From assembly GCA_011052285.1 (NCBI GenBank), contig DRJH01000300.1:1-5248 (forward strand): a stretch of 5,248 bases of DNA, read 5' to 3'. This document shows positions 1 through 5,221 of this stretch, in pieces (the first letter of the stretch is position 1; each line of letters begins with the position of its first letter). The notes under the pieces were generated by a model. It was given only the letters and a program-made list of their open reading frames with translations. It ran no database searches and had not been told where the DNA came from. The translations under genes and the position numbers were made by a program. This stretch comes from Gammaproteobacteria bacterium (GTDB taxonomy: Bacteria; Pseudomonadota; Gammaproteobacteria; Arenicellales; DRJH01).

Positions 1-185
1 CAACCGCGTGGCGGCCCTATCTGTGGCCGGTCAAGGTAATTGCTCTGGTCGGTATCATCCTGATGTTACTGCAGGCGTTCTCGGAAATGTTCAAAGACAT
101 AGCCTCACTCAGGGGCATTGATCTGCGTTCCGGTGACCCGGCACACCGCCACCACGAAGAAGATATTTACGAGGAGACGGCCTGA
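1..185 (+). CDS. dctQ: TRAP transporter small permease (DctQ family), C-terminal end only
   Basis: Only the last 60 codons are in the window; the reading frame begins at base 3 and ends with TGA at 183-185. The visible part starts with a Trp/Arg-rich junction (TAWRPYLWPVK), continues with one hydrophobic helix (about VIALVGIILMLLQAF) and ends in a polar, His/Asp/Glu-rich cytoplasmic tail. A final membrane helix followed by a short charged tail is how DctQ subunits end. In this family the small permease (usually 160-200 residues, four helices) pairs with the large permease in the inner membrane and helps couple sodium-driven import. The stop overlaps the next start by one base (TGATG), so translation is probably coupled to dctM. 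The assignment depends mainly on context: the fragment has no diagnostic motif, but DctQ immediately before DctM is the standard arrangement. Confidence 0.8.
   Translation, partial: TAWRPYLWPVKVIALVGIILMLLQAFSEMFKDIASLRGIDLRSGDPAHRHHEEDIYEETA
171..176 (+). promoter_or_regulatory. Ribosome binding site of dctM
   Basis: GAGGAG lies 8 bases before the ATG at 185, inside the last codons of dctQ. It supports the start at 185, which also gives the TGATG overlap with the upstream gene. Confidence 0.7.
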
Positions 186-1699
186 TGTCTTATGAGATGA
201 TCGCCATCTTCATGTTCTCGGCAATGATGCTGATGCTGTTGACCGGGCAGCGTGTTTTCGGTGCGATCGGTTTTGTGGCCTCAATTTCAGCGCTATGGTT
301 ATGGGGTATAGGCGGTTCAGATATACCGTTCTCGTCGGTGATGAAACTGATGAAATGGTACCCGTTGCTGACCCTGCCGATGTTCATCTTTATGGGCTAT
401 ATCCTGTCGGAATCGAAGATTGCTGACGACCTTTACAAGATGTTCCATGTTTGGATGGGCCCAGTCTCGGGCGGATTGGCAATCGGCACGATTGGTTTAA
501 TGGTGCTGATCTCGGCGATGAACGGCCTGTCGGTAGCCGGTATGGCGATTGGTGCCACCATTGCTCTTCCGGAATTGATGAAGCGCAACTACGACAAGAG
601 GATGATTACCGGGGTGATTCAGGCCGGTTCCAGCCTGGGAATACTGGTTCCCCCCTCGGTGGTGTTGGTGCTCTATGCTCTGATTGCCCATCAGCCGGTG
701 GGTCAATTGTGGCTGGCAGGCATCATTCCGGGATTGATGATGGCGGCTTTGTTCATGCTCTACATCTATCTTCGTTGCAAAATCACTCCACGACTCGGCC
801 CGGCCATGACCAAGTCAGAGCGTGAAGAATTTGAACAGTTATCTGAGCAACCGTTCATGGTTGACTTTGTGTTGTTGGTGGTAATTATCCTGCTGATCGC
901 GGCCTTTTCTGCGGATGTTCTGGCGGGAAAGAAAGTGCTTTTGACGATCCTGCTGCTGTTGGCACTGTGGTTTCCACTCAAGCATCGGTTGCCATGGGTA
1001 ACGAGGCTGAAGATCAAGGAAAAGTATCGACTGTTGACCGCTGGCGTTCTCCCGCTGGTCATTTTCTTTGCGATGATGATCCCCTTTGTAAACGGCTGGA
1101 CCTCACTCACAGAAAGTTCGGCGATTGGTGCCATGACCGCTTTAATGGCTGCTATCTTCAAGGGCCGGATGACTTGGCATGTCTTAGAGAAATCCGTACG
1201 CTCAACGCTGGCCATTTCCTGCATGTTCATGTTTATCATCGTTGCAGCCATGGGTTTTGGGGCAGTATTCGATGGGCTAGGTGCGGTCAAGGCAATTGAA
1301 AATCTGTTTACCGAACAGTTGGGGCTATCGCCCTGGATGATCCTGGTGTTGATGCAGCTCAGCTTTCTGGTGATGGGCACATTCCTGGATGATACAGCGA
1401 TGCTGGTGATTGTGGCACCGTTGTATATTCCGTTGGTGGGGCACCTGGGATTCGATCTGATCTGGTACGGAGTTCTTTACACTATCACAACGCAAATCGC
1501 GTACATGACGCCACCGTTTGGATACAACCTGTTTCTGATGCGTGCGATGGCGCCACCTGAAATCAACATGCGTGATATCTACGCCTCCATCTTGCCCTTT
1601 GTCATTGTCATGGTTTTGTCGCTCATACTCAATATGCTGTTTCCTGAAATTGCATTGTGGCTTCCCCACTACGTCTATTTCGGAGGAGCAAATGGATAA
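185..1699 (+). CDS. dctM: TRAP transporter large permease (DctM family), long form
   Basis: This is the 504-residue main channel subunit of a TRAP transporter, which takes substrate from the periplasmic binding protein and imports it across the inner membrane with an ion gradient, typically sodium. Conserved DctM signatures are visible in order: GSSLGILVPPSV (149-159 region), LTESSAIGA (308-316), MGTFLDDTAMLVIVAPLYIPL (397-417, an Asp-rich hairpin segment) and MTPPFGYNLF (441-450). The protein is hydrophobic throughout, with many membrane segments. Ordinary DctM proteins have about 425 residues. The extra length here is a central insertion at about residues 200-305, with a charged linker (KSEREEFEQLSEQ) and further hydrophobic segments (about 227-246, 250-264 and 286-303). 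Long forms like this are found in the group once labelled mannitol/chloroaromatic TRAP systems (COG4664/FcbT3 type), but that label does not establish the substrate. The start at 185 is set by GAGGAG 8 bases upstream. Confidence 0.93.
   Translation: MSYEMIAIFMFSAMMLMLLTGQRVFGAIGFVASISALWLWGIGGSDIPFSSVMKLMKWYPLLTLPMFIFMGYILSESKIADDLYKMFHVWMGPVSGGLAIGTIGLMVLISAMNGLSVAGMAIGATIALPELMKRNYDKRMITGVIQAGSSLGILVPPSVVLVLYALIAHQPVGQLWLAGIIPGLMMAALFMLYIYLRCKITPRLGPAMTKSEREEFEQLSEQPFMVDFVLLVVIILLIAAFSADVLAGKKVLLTILLLLALWFPLKHRLPWVTRLKIKEKYRLLTAGVLPLVIFFAMMIPFVNGWTSLTESSAIGAMTALMAAIFKGRMTWHVLEKSVRSTLAISCMFMFIIVAAMGFGAVFDGLGAVKAIENLFTEQLGLSPWMILVLMQLSFLVMGTFLDDTAMLVIVAPLYIPLVGHLGFDLIWYGVLYTITTQIAYMTPPFGYNLFLMRAMAPPEINMRDIYASILPFVIVMVLSLILNMLFPEIALWLPHYVYFGGANG
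1682..1688 (+). promoter_or_regulatory. Strong Shine-Dalgarno near the end of dctM
   Basis: GGAGGAG lies inside the last codons of dctM, just before ATG 1692-1694, which overlaps the dctM stop region (TAA at 1697-1699). It is the strongest Shine-Dalgarno in the operon, yet it does not serve dctP, whose ATG is 150 bases further on. It would start the 49-codon bridging ORF. Confidence 0.5.
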
Positions 1700-1841
1700 C
1701 AACAAGAACTCCCAAAGGAGCAAATTAGGTAAAAAACCAACAACCTGTGTAAAACATTCAACCAGGAGATCAAAGTATAGCTACAATAGCTTAAATGCCA
1801 ACAACCGGAGTAAAACAATCAACCAGGAGATCAAGATATGA
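1692..1841 (+). CDS. Small 49-codon ORF bridging dctM and dctP
   Basis: The frame opens at ATG 1692-1694, inside the end of dctM, behind GGAGGAG, and stops at TGA 1839-1841. That stop overlaps the dctP start as ATGA. The 49-residue product (starting MDNNKNSQRSKLGKK and ending TINQEIKI) is polar and rich in Asn, Lys and Ser, with one Cys, no membrane segment and no family I recognise. Its codons cover both copies of the 61-base-offset repeat. Since 61 is not a multiple of 3, the two copies are read in different frames and give unrelated peptides, which argues against selection on the peptide. The likeliest role is to keep ribosomes moving from dctM to dctP (translational coupling), but it may be a chance open frame in A-rich DNA. 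The signals are seen directly; translation is inferred. Confidence 0.35.
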   Translation: MDNNKNSQRSKLGKKPTTCVKHSTRRSKYSYNSLNANNRSKTINQEIKI

Positions 1842-1849
1842 CTACTAGA
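1737..1849 (+). repeat. Imperfect direct repeat (61-base offset) containing the dctP RBS and start
   Basis: Copy A is 1737-1779 and copy B is 1798-1840; they match at 37 of 43 positions without gaps. Weaker similarity continues about 9 bases further (to 1788 and 1849). Copy B holds the real dctP signals: AGGAG at 1825-1829 and ATG at 1838. Copy A keeps AGGAG at 1764-1768, but the base triplet at the start position (1777-1779) is ATA. The similarity extends into the first dctP codons (GCTACAATA against ACTACTAGA), so the natural reading is an old duplication of the start region whose upstream copy lost its start codon. Confidence 0.8.
1825..1829 (+). promoter_or_regulatory. Ribosome binding site of dctP
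   Basis: AGGAG lies 8 bases before ATG 1838, normal spacing, and fixes the start of the binding protein ahead of its Tat signal. A second, degenerate copy of the same signal lies exactly 61 bases upstream. Confidence 0.75.
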
Positions 1850-2875
1850 CGCAAGTTTCTTAAAGCAGCAGGAGTCGGAGCCACGACTGCCCTTGCAGCG
1901 CCGGCAATCATCGCAGCCGGGCCAAAGATCAAATGGCGTTTGCAGACCTATGCTGGACCCGCTTTATCAGAACAAGTCATCGTACCAATGGTCAAGAAAT
2001 TCAATGCCATTGCCGGAGATGAGATGCAGATCCAGCTATTCACTTCTGACCAACTGGTGCCGACGGGCGAATTGTTCCGCGCCATGCAAAAAGGCACAAT
2101 CGATGCCGTTCAGTCGGATGACGACTCGATGGCCTCGCCGACCGAAGTCACTGTTTTCGGTGGATATTTTCCCTTTGCACTACGCTACTCGCTTGATGTG
2201 CCGGTTCTGTTCAACCAGTTTGGCCTTGACAAAATCTGGAAGGATGAATACGCCAAGGTCGGTGTTAAGCATATCTCGGCGGGCTCATGGGACCCGGCGA
2301 ATTTTGCCACGAGGAAGCCGATTCACAGCCTTGACGATTTAAAAGGCCTGAAAATCTTCACCTTCCCGACTGCCGGGCGGTTCCTGGAGCGTTTCGGTGT
2401 CGTCTCGGTGACGATCCCCTGGGAGGATGCCGAGGTGGCCTTGCAGACGGGCGAACTTGACGGACTGGCCTGGTCAGGCATCACCGAGGATTACACCTCA
2501 GGTTGGGCAAATGTGACCAACTACTTTTTGACCAACAATATTTCCGGTGCCTGGATTGGGCACTTCTTCGCCAATATGGATCGCTGGAATGAGCTTCCAG
2601 ACCACCTGAAAACGTTGTTGCAAGTTTGCATGAATGACTCACATTATCACCGGCAGTGGTGGTATTGGGGTGGCGAAGCCAGCCTGCGCGTGAAGGGTAC
2701 CAAGCTGAAACTGACCACCATCGCTGACAGTGAGTGGGGCAAGGTCGAGGCTGAAGCCCACAAGTTCTGGGAAGAAATTGCATCGCAATCCCCTCTGAAG
2801 GCCAAGATCGTCGGTATCATCAAGGACTACAACGCCTCCATGGTAAAAGCAGGAAGACCCTATCGCTTCGGCTGA
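1838..2875 (+). CDS. dctP: TRAP transporter substrate-binding protein (DctP family), Tat-exported
   Basis: This 345-residue periplasmic protein should capture the substrate and deliver it to the DctQ-DctM membrane complex. It begins with a clear twin-arginine signal (TTRRKFLKAAG, residues 2-12) and a short hydrophobic stretch ending in APAIIAAG, so it should be exported already folded. DctP-fold landmarks follow: a mature start at KIKWRLQTYAG (30-40), FTSDQLVPTGELFRAMQKGTIDA (about 68-90), SLDDLKGLKIF (164-174), the second lobe with PWEDAEVALQTGELDGLAW (194-212), and WSGITEDYTSGW (212-223). The segment order resembles the alpha-keto acid/lactate type of TRAP binding proteins (TakP-like). The arginine that normally follows GLK(I/L/M), which clamps the substrate carboxylate in most DctP proteins, is Phe174 here; Arg159 in TRKPI remains. 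The substrate cannot be named. The gene lies after dctM rather than first in the operon, with a long leader containing a duplicated RBS. Confidence 0.93.
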   Translation: MTTRRKFLKAAGVGATTALAAPAIIAAGPKIKWRLQTYAGPALSEQVIVPMVKKFNAIAGDEMQIQLFTSDQLVPTGELFRAMQKGTIDAVQSDDDSMASPTEVTVFGGYFPFALRYSLDVPVLFNQFGLDKIWKDEYAKVGVKHISAGSWDPANFATRKPIHSLDDLKGLKIFTFPTAGRFLERFGVVSVTIPWEDAEVALQTGELDGLAWSGITEDYTSGWANVTNYFLTNNISGAWIGHFFANMDRWNELPDHLKTLLQVCMNDSHYHRQWWYWGGEASLRVKGTKLKLTTIADSEWGKVEAEAHKFWEEIASQSPLKAKIVGIIKDYNASMVKAGRPYRFG

Positions 2876-2895
2876 TACGGCCAATTAAAAGTGTC

Positions 2896-2922
2896 GGCGG
2901 CTCCCGTTATGTGGGAACCGCC
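2896..2922 (+). terminator. Hairpin ending the TRAP operon
   Basis: GGCGGCTCCC (2896-2905) pairs with GGGAACCGCC (2913-2922) around a 7-base loop: ten positions with one C/A mismatch. The sequence after it (TACGTCTTTGTATTC) is only moderately T-rich, so this is a weak intrinsic terminator or an mRNA-stabilising 3' hairpin. It lies 20 bases after the dctP stop. No gene is seen between here and the end of the convergent gene. Confidence 0.5.
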
Positions 2923-3009
2923 TACGTCTTTGTATTCTCGGACAGCCTCTTAATGAGATTACTGCGCAGGCTACCTTGAGTAGTGAAGAAGTCGAATTTG
3001 ATAGACAGT

Positions 3010-3038
3010 AAAAAGCCGGACGACTCGCGTCGTCCGGC
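3010..3038 (-). terminator. Intrinsic terminator of the cytochrome-porin gene
   Basis: Read on the minus strand, GCCGGACGAC, a four-base loop and GTCGTCCGGC form a perfect 10-bp GC-rich stem (3015-3038), directly followed by TTTTT (complement of 3014-3010). It starts 34 bases after the stop codon of the minus-strand gene. On the plus strand there is no T-run after the stem, so it mainly serves the minus strand. Confidence 0.88.
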
Positions 3039-3072
3039 TCTGGCATTTCACGCAATCCTCGTTGGTTGGATA

Positions 3073-4254
3073 TCAGAAAGCAGCGTGTATTTGTACCGCA
3101 AAGCTGGAGCCTTTACTTTCTCCGGCAGGTACCGAAGTATCATTGGCGTATTCGATGGTAGCTCTTAGGTTCTCAAGCACGTAGTAGGTCGCGCCGAGCG
3201 TCATGCGTTTGGTTTCATCTTTGCCATCGTTGGACTGGGTGGACTCAAAGCGCAGCATAGGAACCACAGTGTGGTCACCAGCTTTACCGAAATACATGGC
3301 CTGCACATAGGCGTTGCTATTACTCTCGGACTGTGTGCTGCTGACCAGGTCGTCTTTGGCGGTTAGATAAACACCCGTCAGCCGCAAAGCTCCGAAGTCC
3401 ATCTGGGTATCCACACCGACACGACTGAAGCTGAGGTCAGTGGTAGAACCCTGGCAGTCGGCAAAGTCAGACACCATCGTAATCTTACAGGTTCCACTGA
3501 CCCCAAAGGCACCGACCATAATCGTTGGTTCGATATCAAACGCCAGACGACCAAATGTGATTGAGGATTTATTGGCTACATTGTCCTCAGTGAGGCCACC
3601 GATGCCGAAGTTATAGAACAGACGGTCATCTGCAACACGGCCGAACAGGGAAACTTGCTGCCGAGAGTGACGTAAAATGCCACCATTGTCAGCATTACCA
3701 TACGCAGAATTCAGCAGGGCGTAGTGAGCCACGGACAGTTTGCGCATGTCCGCCAAGGTATCATAGGGGTCCGCAAAAAAAGTCGGGGCATAGGCCACCT
3801 GAAAATTCAGCGAATCATTGACGGCAAAGTTCAGTGAGGCACTACCCAGCACGCCACCAAATCCATCTTCACCCTCGGCCTCAATTTCCATAAATCCAGA
3901 TAGGTTTTGATACAACACGCCACCAGCGAACAGTTCCAGTTCATGAATTGCACGAACCTCGGTGTTACCACTTTTCTCTTTGAGAAAAGGTCTGGAGTAG
4001 ATGGCGGCGGAGATCGGAAACTGATTCACCTGGGTGGAGAAATCGGTTTTCTTGGAGCTTTGACTGACAGCAGTTATGCGATAGCCACGGACCTTGAAGG
4101 CACGCCCGAATTCGTTTAATGCCGGAAAGGCAGAGTGACAGGCGCCACAAGGCAAGCTGTTTGCACGTGCAAATGATGGAATAGCCTTGCTTTGGGCCGA
4201 GACCAGCAGCAACGCTGTTGAGCAACCAACTGCAAAAAGGTGTTTCATTTTCAT
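3073..4254 (-). CDS. Outer-membrane monoheme cytochrome c-porin fusion (Cyc2-like)
   Basis: The 393-residue product has a Sec signal peptide (about 1-24, cleavage after QSKA), then a short cytochrome domain with one heme c site, CGACH at residues 36-40, within PSFARANSLPCGACHSAFP. ALNEFGRAFKVRGYRIT (45-61) follows. The rest (about 75-393) has alternating hydrophobic/polar strands separated by polar Asn/Ser/Asp loops, and ends in VQIHAAF. A C-terminal Phe is the usual recognition mark for beta-barrel insertion. This order (heme motif, FGR.FK..GY segment, barrel) is that of Cyc2-type fused cytochrome-porins, known in iron oxidisers (usually 400-500 residues) and with relatives in many other bacteria. 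Such a protein could carry electrons through the outer membrane, though iron oxidation is not shown. Cys256 and Cys267 may form a disulfide in a loop. The start is supported by GGGAG 9 bases upstream; Met3 is an alternative. The gene stands alone, with its own terminator. Confidence 0.82.
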   Translation of the reverse strand: MKMKHLFAVGCSTALLLVSAQSKAIPSFARANSLPCGACHSAFPALNEFGRAFKVRGYRITAVSQSSKKTDFSTQVNQFPISAAIYSRPFLKEKSGNTEVRAIHELELFAGGVLYQNLSGFMEIEAEGEDGFGGVLGSASLNFAVNDSLNFQVAYAPTFFADPYDTLADMRKLSVAHYALLNSAYGNADNGGILRHSRQQVSLFGRVADDRLFYNFGIGGLTEDNVANKSSITFGRLAFDIEPTIMVGAFGVSGTCKITMVSDFADCQGSTTDLSFSRVGVDTQMDFGALRLTGVYLTAKDDLVSSTQSESNSNAYVQAMYFGKAGDHTVVPMLRFESTQSNDGKDETKRMTLGATYYVLENLRATIEYANDTSVPAGESKGSSFAVQIHAAF

Positions 4255-4263
4255 AATGTATTT

Positions 4264-4268
4264 CTCCC
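4264..4268 (-). promoter_or_regulatory. Ribosome binding site of the cytochrome-porin gene
   Basis: On the minus strand GGGAG lies 9 bases before ATG at 4254. It favours the MKMKHLF start over the internal Met at 4248, which would be 15 bases away. Confidence 0.6.
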
Positions 4269-4270
4269 GA

Positions 4271-4400
4271 TTACACGAAGATTAGTAAATAAAAAACTAC
4301 GTATAAAAAATACTAACTAAAATACTAAATATATTGCTAATAATAATAATAAATATGAAACATTAAAAAATAATACATTTAAGTAATTGATAAAATAAAA
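4271..4400 (-). other. Very AT-rich leader of the cytochrome-porin gene
   Basis: Only 18 of 130 bases are G or C (14%), against roughly half in the adjacent genes. It includes five tandem TAA units (4338-4352), two AATACTAA copies 12 bases apart (4309 and 4321) and several A-runs. It lies just upstream of the cytochrome-porin start and is probably untranslated leader or a bent, regulator-accessible DNA segment. Many -10-like hexamers occur by composition alone, so no promoter inside it can be singled out. Confidence 0.7.
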
Positions 4401-4425
4401 AAAGTTTCGGTACGTGCTTAGTACC
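4397..4425 (-). other. Small hairpin followed by a T-run in the leader
   Basis: On the minus strand GGTAC (4425-4421) pairs with GTACC (4413-4409) across a 7-base loop. A run of seven T follows five bases later (about 4403-4397). This resembles a weak intrinsic terminator or attenuator in the leader of the cytochrome-porin mRNA, but the 5-bp stem is short and may be chance. Confidence 0.2.
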
Positions 4426-4434
4426 TTAGTGCGA

Positions 4435-4462
4435 AGTCTATGCTTGATAGATAGGCTGTCAA
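4435..4462 (-). promoter_or_regulatory. Candidate sigma70 promoter for the cytochrome-porin gene
   Basis: Minus strand: a perfect TTGACA (4462-4457), a 16-base spacer and TAGACT (4440-4435), which matches TATAAT at four of six positions. The predicted transcript would start near 4428 and have a leader of about 175 bases. The FNR-like palindrome would be centred about 72 bases upstream of that start, one of the positions used by class I FNR/CRP activators. The call rests on hexamer matches only. Confidence 0.35.
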
Positions 4463-4493
4463 TAAGGGAAAATCGTTGTTTAGGTCGTATTTC

Positions 4494-4507
4494 TTGACCT
4501 GGGTCAA
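4494..4507. promoter_or_regulatory. FNR/CRP-family-like operator palindrome
   Basis: TTGACCTGGGTCAA is TTGAC-N4-GTCAA, a complete inverted repeat with 6-base arms around TG. The 14-base length and half-sites match the FNR/ANR/DNR layout (TTGAT-N4-ATCAA and its TTGAC/GTCAA variants), whose regulators respond to oxygen or nitric oxide. The only intact gene it can serve is the minus-strand cytochrome-porin, whose start codon lies about 240 bases away. Regulator identity is inferred. Confidence 0.5.
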
Positions 4508-4640
4508 AAAAAAGGGCAAGTGTTGTCTTTCGCCGAATCACAACAAAACTGTTGCAGGATTTGATGCTGTGATGTGATCTAGTTACCCCATAGGGGGATT
4601 GCTGCCTTTATGTCTACCCGCTATGCACGAGGGTTTTTGG
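4508..4640. other. Intergenic stretch without a recognisable gene
   Basis: Between the FNR-like palindrome and the IS remnants no coding region can be supported. A 29-codon frame from ATG 4610 to TAA 4697 (MSTRYARGF...) has no recognised similarity. The short symmetrical CCCC-ATA-GGGG at about 4586-4597 could be part of a former IS end, but no matching partner is seen in the window. Confidence 0.5.
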
Positions 4641-4646
4641 ATAACA

Positions 4647-4675
4647 TTGACAGTTCAGTTGGCCTTGTGTTTAAC
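4647..4675 (+). promoter_or_regulatory. Possible plus-strand promoter before the IS remnants
   Basis: A perfect TTGACA (4647-4652) is followed after 17 bases by TTTAAC (4670-4675), four of six matches to TATAAT. It could be a relic promoter of the first transposase fragment. The weak -10 keeps confidence low. Confidence 0.22.
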
Positions 4676-4698
4676 TCAATGCCGCGACCAACAAAGTA

Positions 4699-4836
4699 AG
4701 ATGTATTAACCGCTGCTGCGACCACTGCGGCCACACAGACAAAGTCTATAACAGTTGCCGCAATCGCCACTGTCCTAATTGCCAGCACCAAAGACAAAGA
4801 AAGCTGGTTAAGGAAAAGAAAGGAAGATTGGATCCA
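4699..4836 (+). pseudogene. IS91-type transposase remnant (zinc-binding N-terminal domain)
   Basis: In the frame starting at 4699 the DNA reads CCDHCGHTDKVYNSCRNRHC (4714-4773) followed by PNCQHQRQRKLV. The pattern C-x2-C-G-H, then YNSCRNRHCP-x-C-Q, is the hallmark zinc finger of IS91-family (Y2/HUH, rolling-circle) transposases. There the motif precedes a W..R/K-rich segment and the catalytic HUH and tyrosine motifs. Here only about 45 codons survive. No start codon or recognisable upstream part lies in frame (TAA at 4672-4674), similarity fades after about 4830, and the catalytic region is absent because an IS1182-type fragment follows. It cannot encode an active transposase. Confidence 0.8.
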
Positions 4837-4850
4837 GGGAATCTCTCCCC

Positions 4851-5105
4851 ATGCGCATCCCATTTAAAACCAGCCCGGCAGAATTTGATCAGCATCTATT
4901 ATTTCCGAGCAACGTTTTTACTCTATTGCCCAAAGATCATGAGTGTTTTCTCTACGCCGATCTGTTCGGGCAATTAGATACCTCGGTCCTGGAAAGCCAA
5001 TACAGCCCCAAAGGCCAACACGCCTATCATCCAAAACTGCTCGTGTCGATCCTGATCTACGCCTACAGCCGTGGTGTATTCAGTTCCCGGCAAATTGAAC
5101 AACGT
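4851..5105 (+). pseudogene. IS1182-type transposase fragment (N-terminal DUF772 domain)
   Basis: From ATG 4851 the frame gives about 85 residues typical of the N-terminal region of IS1182/IS5-type DDE transposases. The landmarks are LLPKDHECFLYADLFGQLD (26-44), then YSPKGQHAYHPKLLVSILIYAYSRGVFSSRQIEQR (51-85). Full proteins have roughly 450-500 residues and continue with the catalytic DDE core. Here similarity stops abruptly after IEQR, at about 5103-5106, and the following DNA belongs to a different IS in another frame. The open frame runs on to 5201 but its last 31 residues are an out-of-frame reading of istB. This is a broken gene; any product would be a 116-residue chimera without catalytic residues. 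Confidence 0.85.
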
Positions 5106-5221
5106 TCTTCAATGACGATGCCACACTCATTTCGGCACTGCTGGATCGCCTCTTGCACCATGCCCAAACCGTCGTCATCGAAGGCAAGAGTTATCGTATG
5201 AAAGAGATCATCGAAACCTGA
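5105..5221 (+). pseudogene. istB: IS21 istB fragment (C-terminal end of helper ATPase)
   Basis: In the frame starting at 5105 the DNA encodes FFNDDATLISALLDRLLHHA (5105-5164), then QTVVIEGKSYRMKEIIET and a TGA stop at 5219-5221. The string LLDRLLHH ... G.SYR.K is the characteristic C-terminal end of IstB, the AAA+ ATPase that assists the IS21-family transposase IstA. About 38 codons remain of a protein that is usually around 250 residues; the Walker A and B motifs are gone. The frame differs from that of the IS1182 fragment it abuts. The 27 bases after the stop may belong to the right-hand end of the former IS21 element, but no terminal repeat can be confirmed before the window ends. Confidence 0.82.

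Noticed and set aside
766..1380. Long minus-strand open frame (204 codons) within dctM
   Set aside because: It lies entirely antisense to a well-supported gene, its product has no recognisable domain, and its Ser/Asn/Ile-rich composition is what the complement of hydrophobic codons gives.
1758..1787. Internal promoter before dctP (TTCAAC ... TACAAT)
   Set aside because: The spacer is about 19 bases and the -35 match is poor; both hexamers lie in the A-rich duplicated segment.
1737..1840. CRISPR-like repeats
   Set aside because: There are only two imperfect copies, and the second contains the dctP start signals; a local duplication explains them better.
3040..3056. Possible sigma54 promoter (TGGCATTTCACGCAA)
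   Set aside because: The GG-to-GC distance is 8 instead of 10 bases, and it would point into the antisense of a gene.
2983..3168. Plus-strand 61-codon frame after dctP
   Set aside because: It runs through the terminator hairpin and into the antisense of the cytochrome-porin gene; no ribosome binding site or family similarity is seen.
3073..4254. Firm assignment as an iron oxidase (cyc2)
   Set aside because: The architecture fits, but related cytochrome-porins occur in bacteria not known to oxidise iron, and no iron-oxidation partner gene is in the window.
4317..4541. Minus-strand 74-codon frame with a hydrophobic C-terminal end
   Set aside because: The Leu/Phe/Tyr-rich tail follows from translating extremely AT-rich DNA. 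No Shine-Dalgarno is seen, and the frame overlaps the control region of the cytochrome-porin gene.
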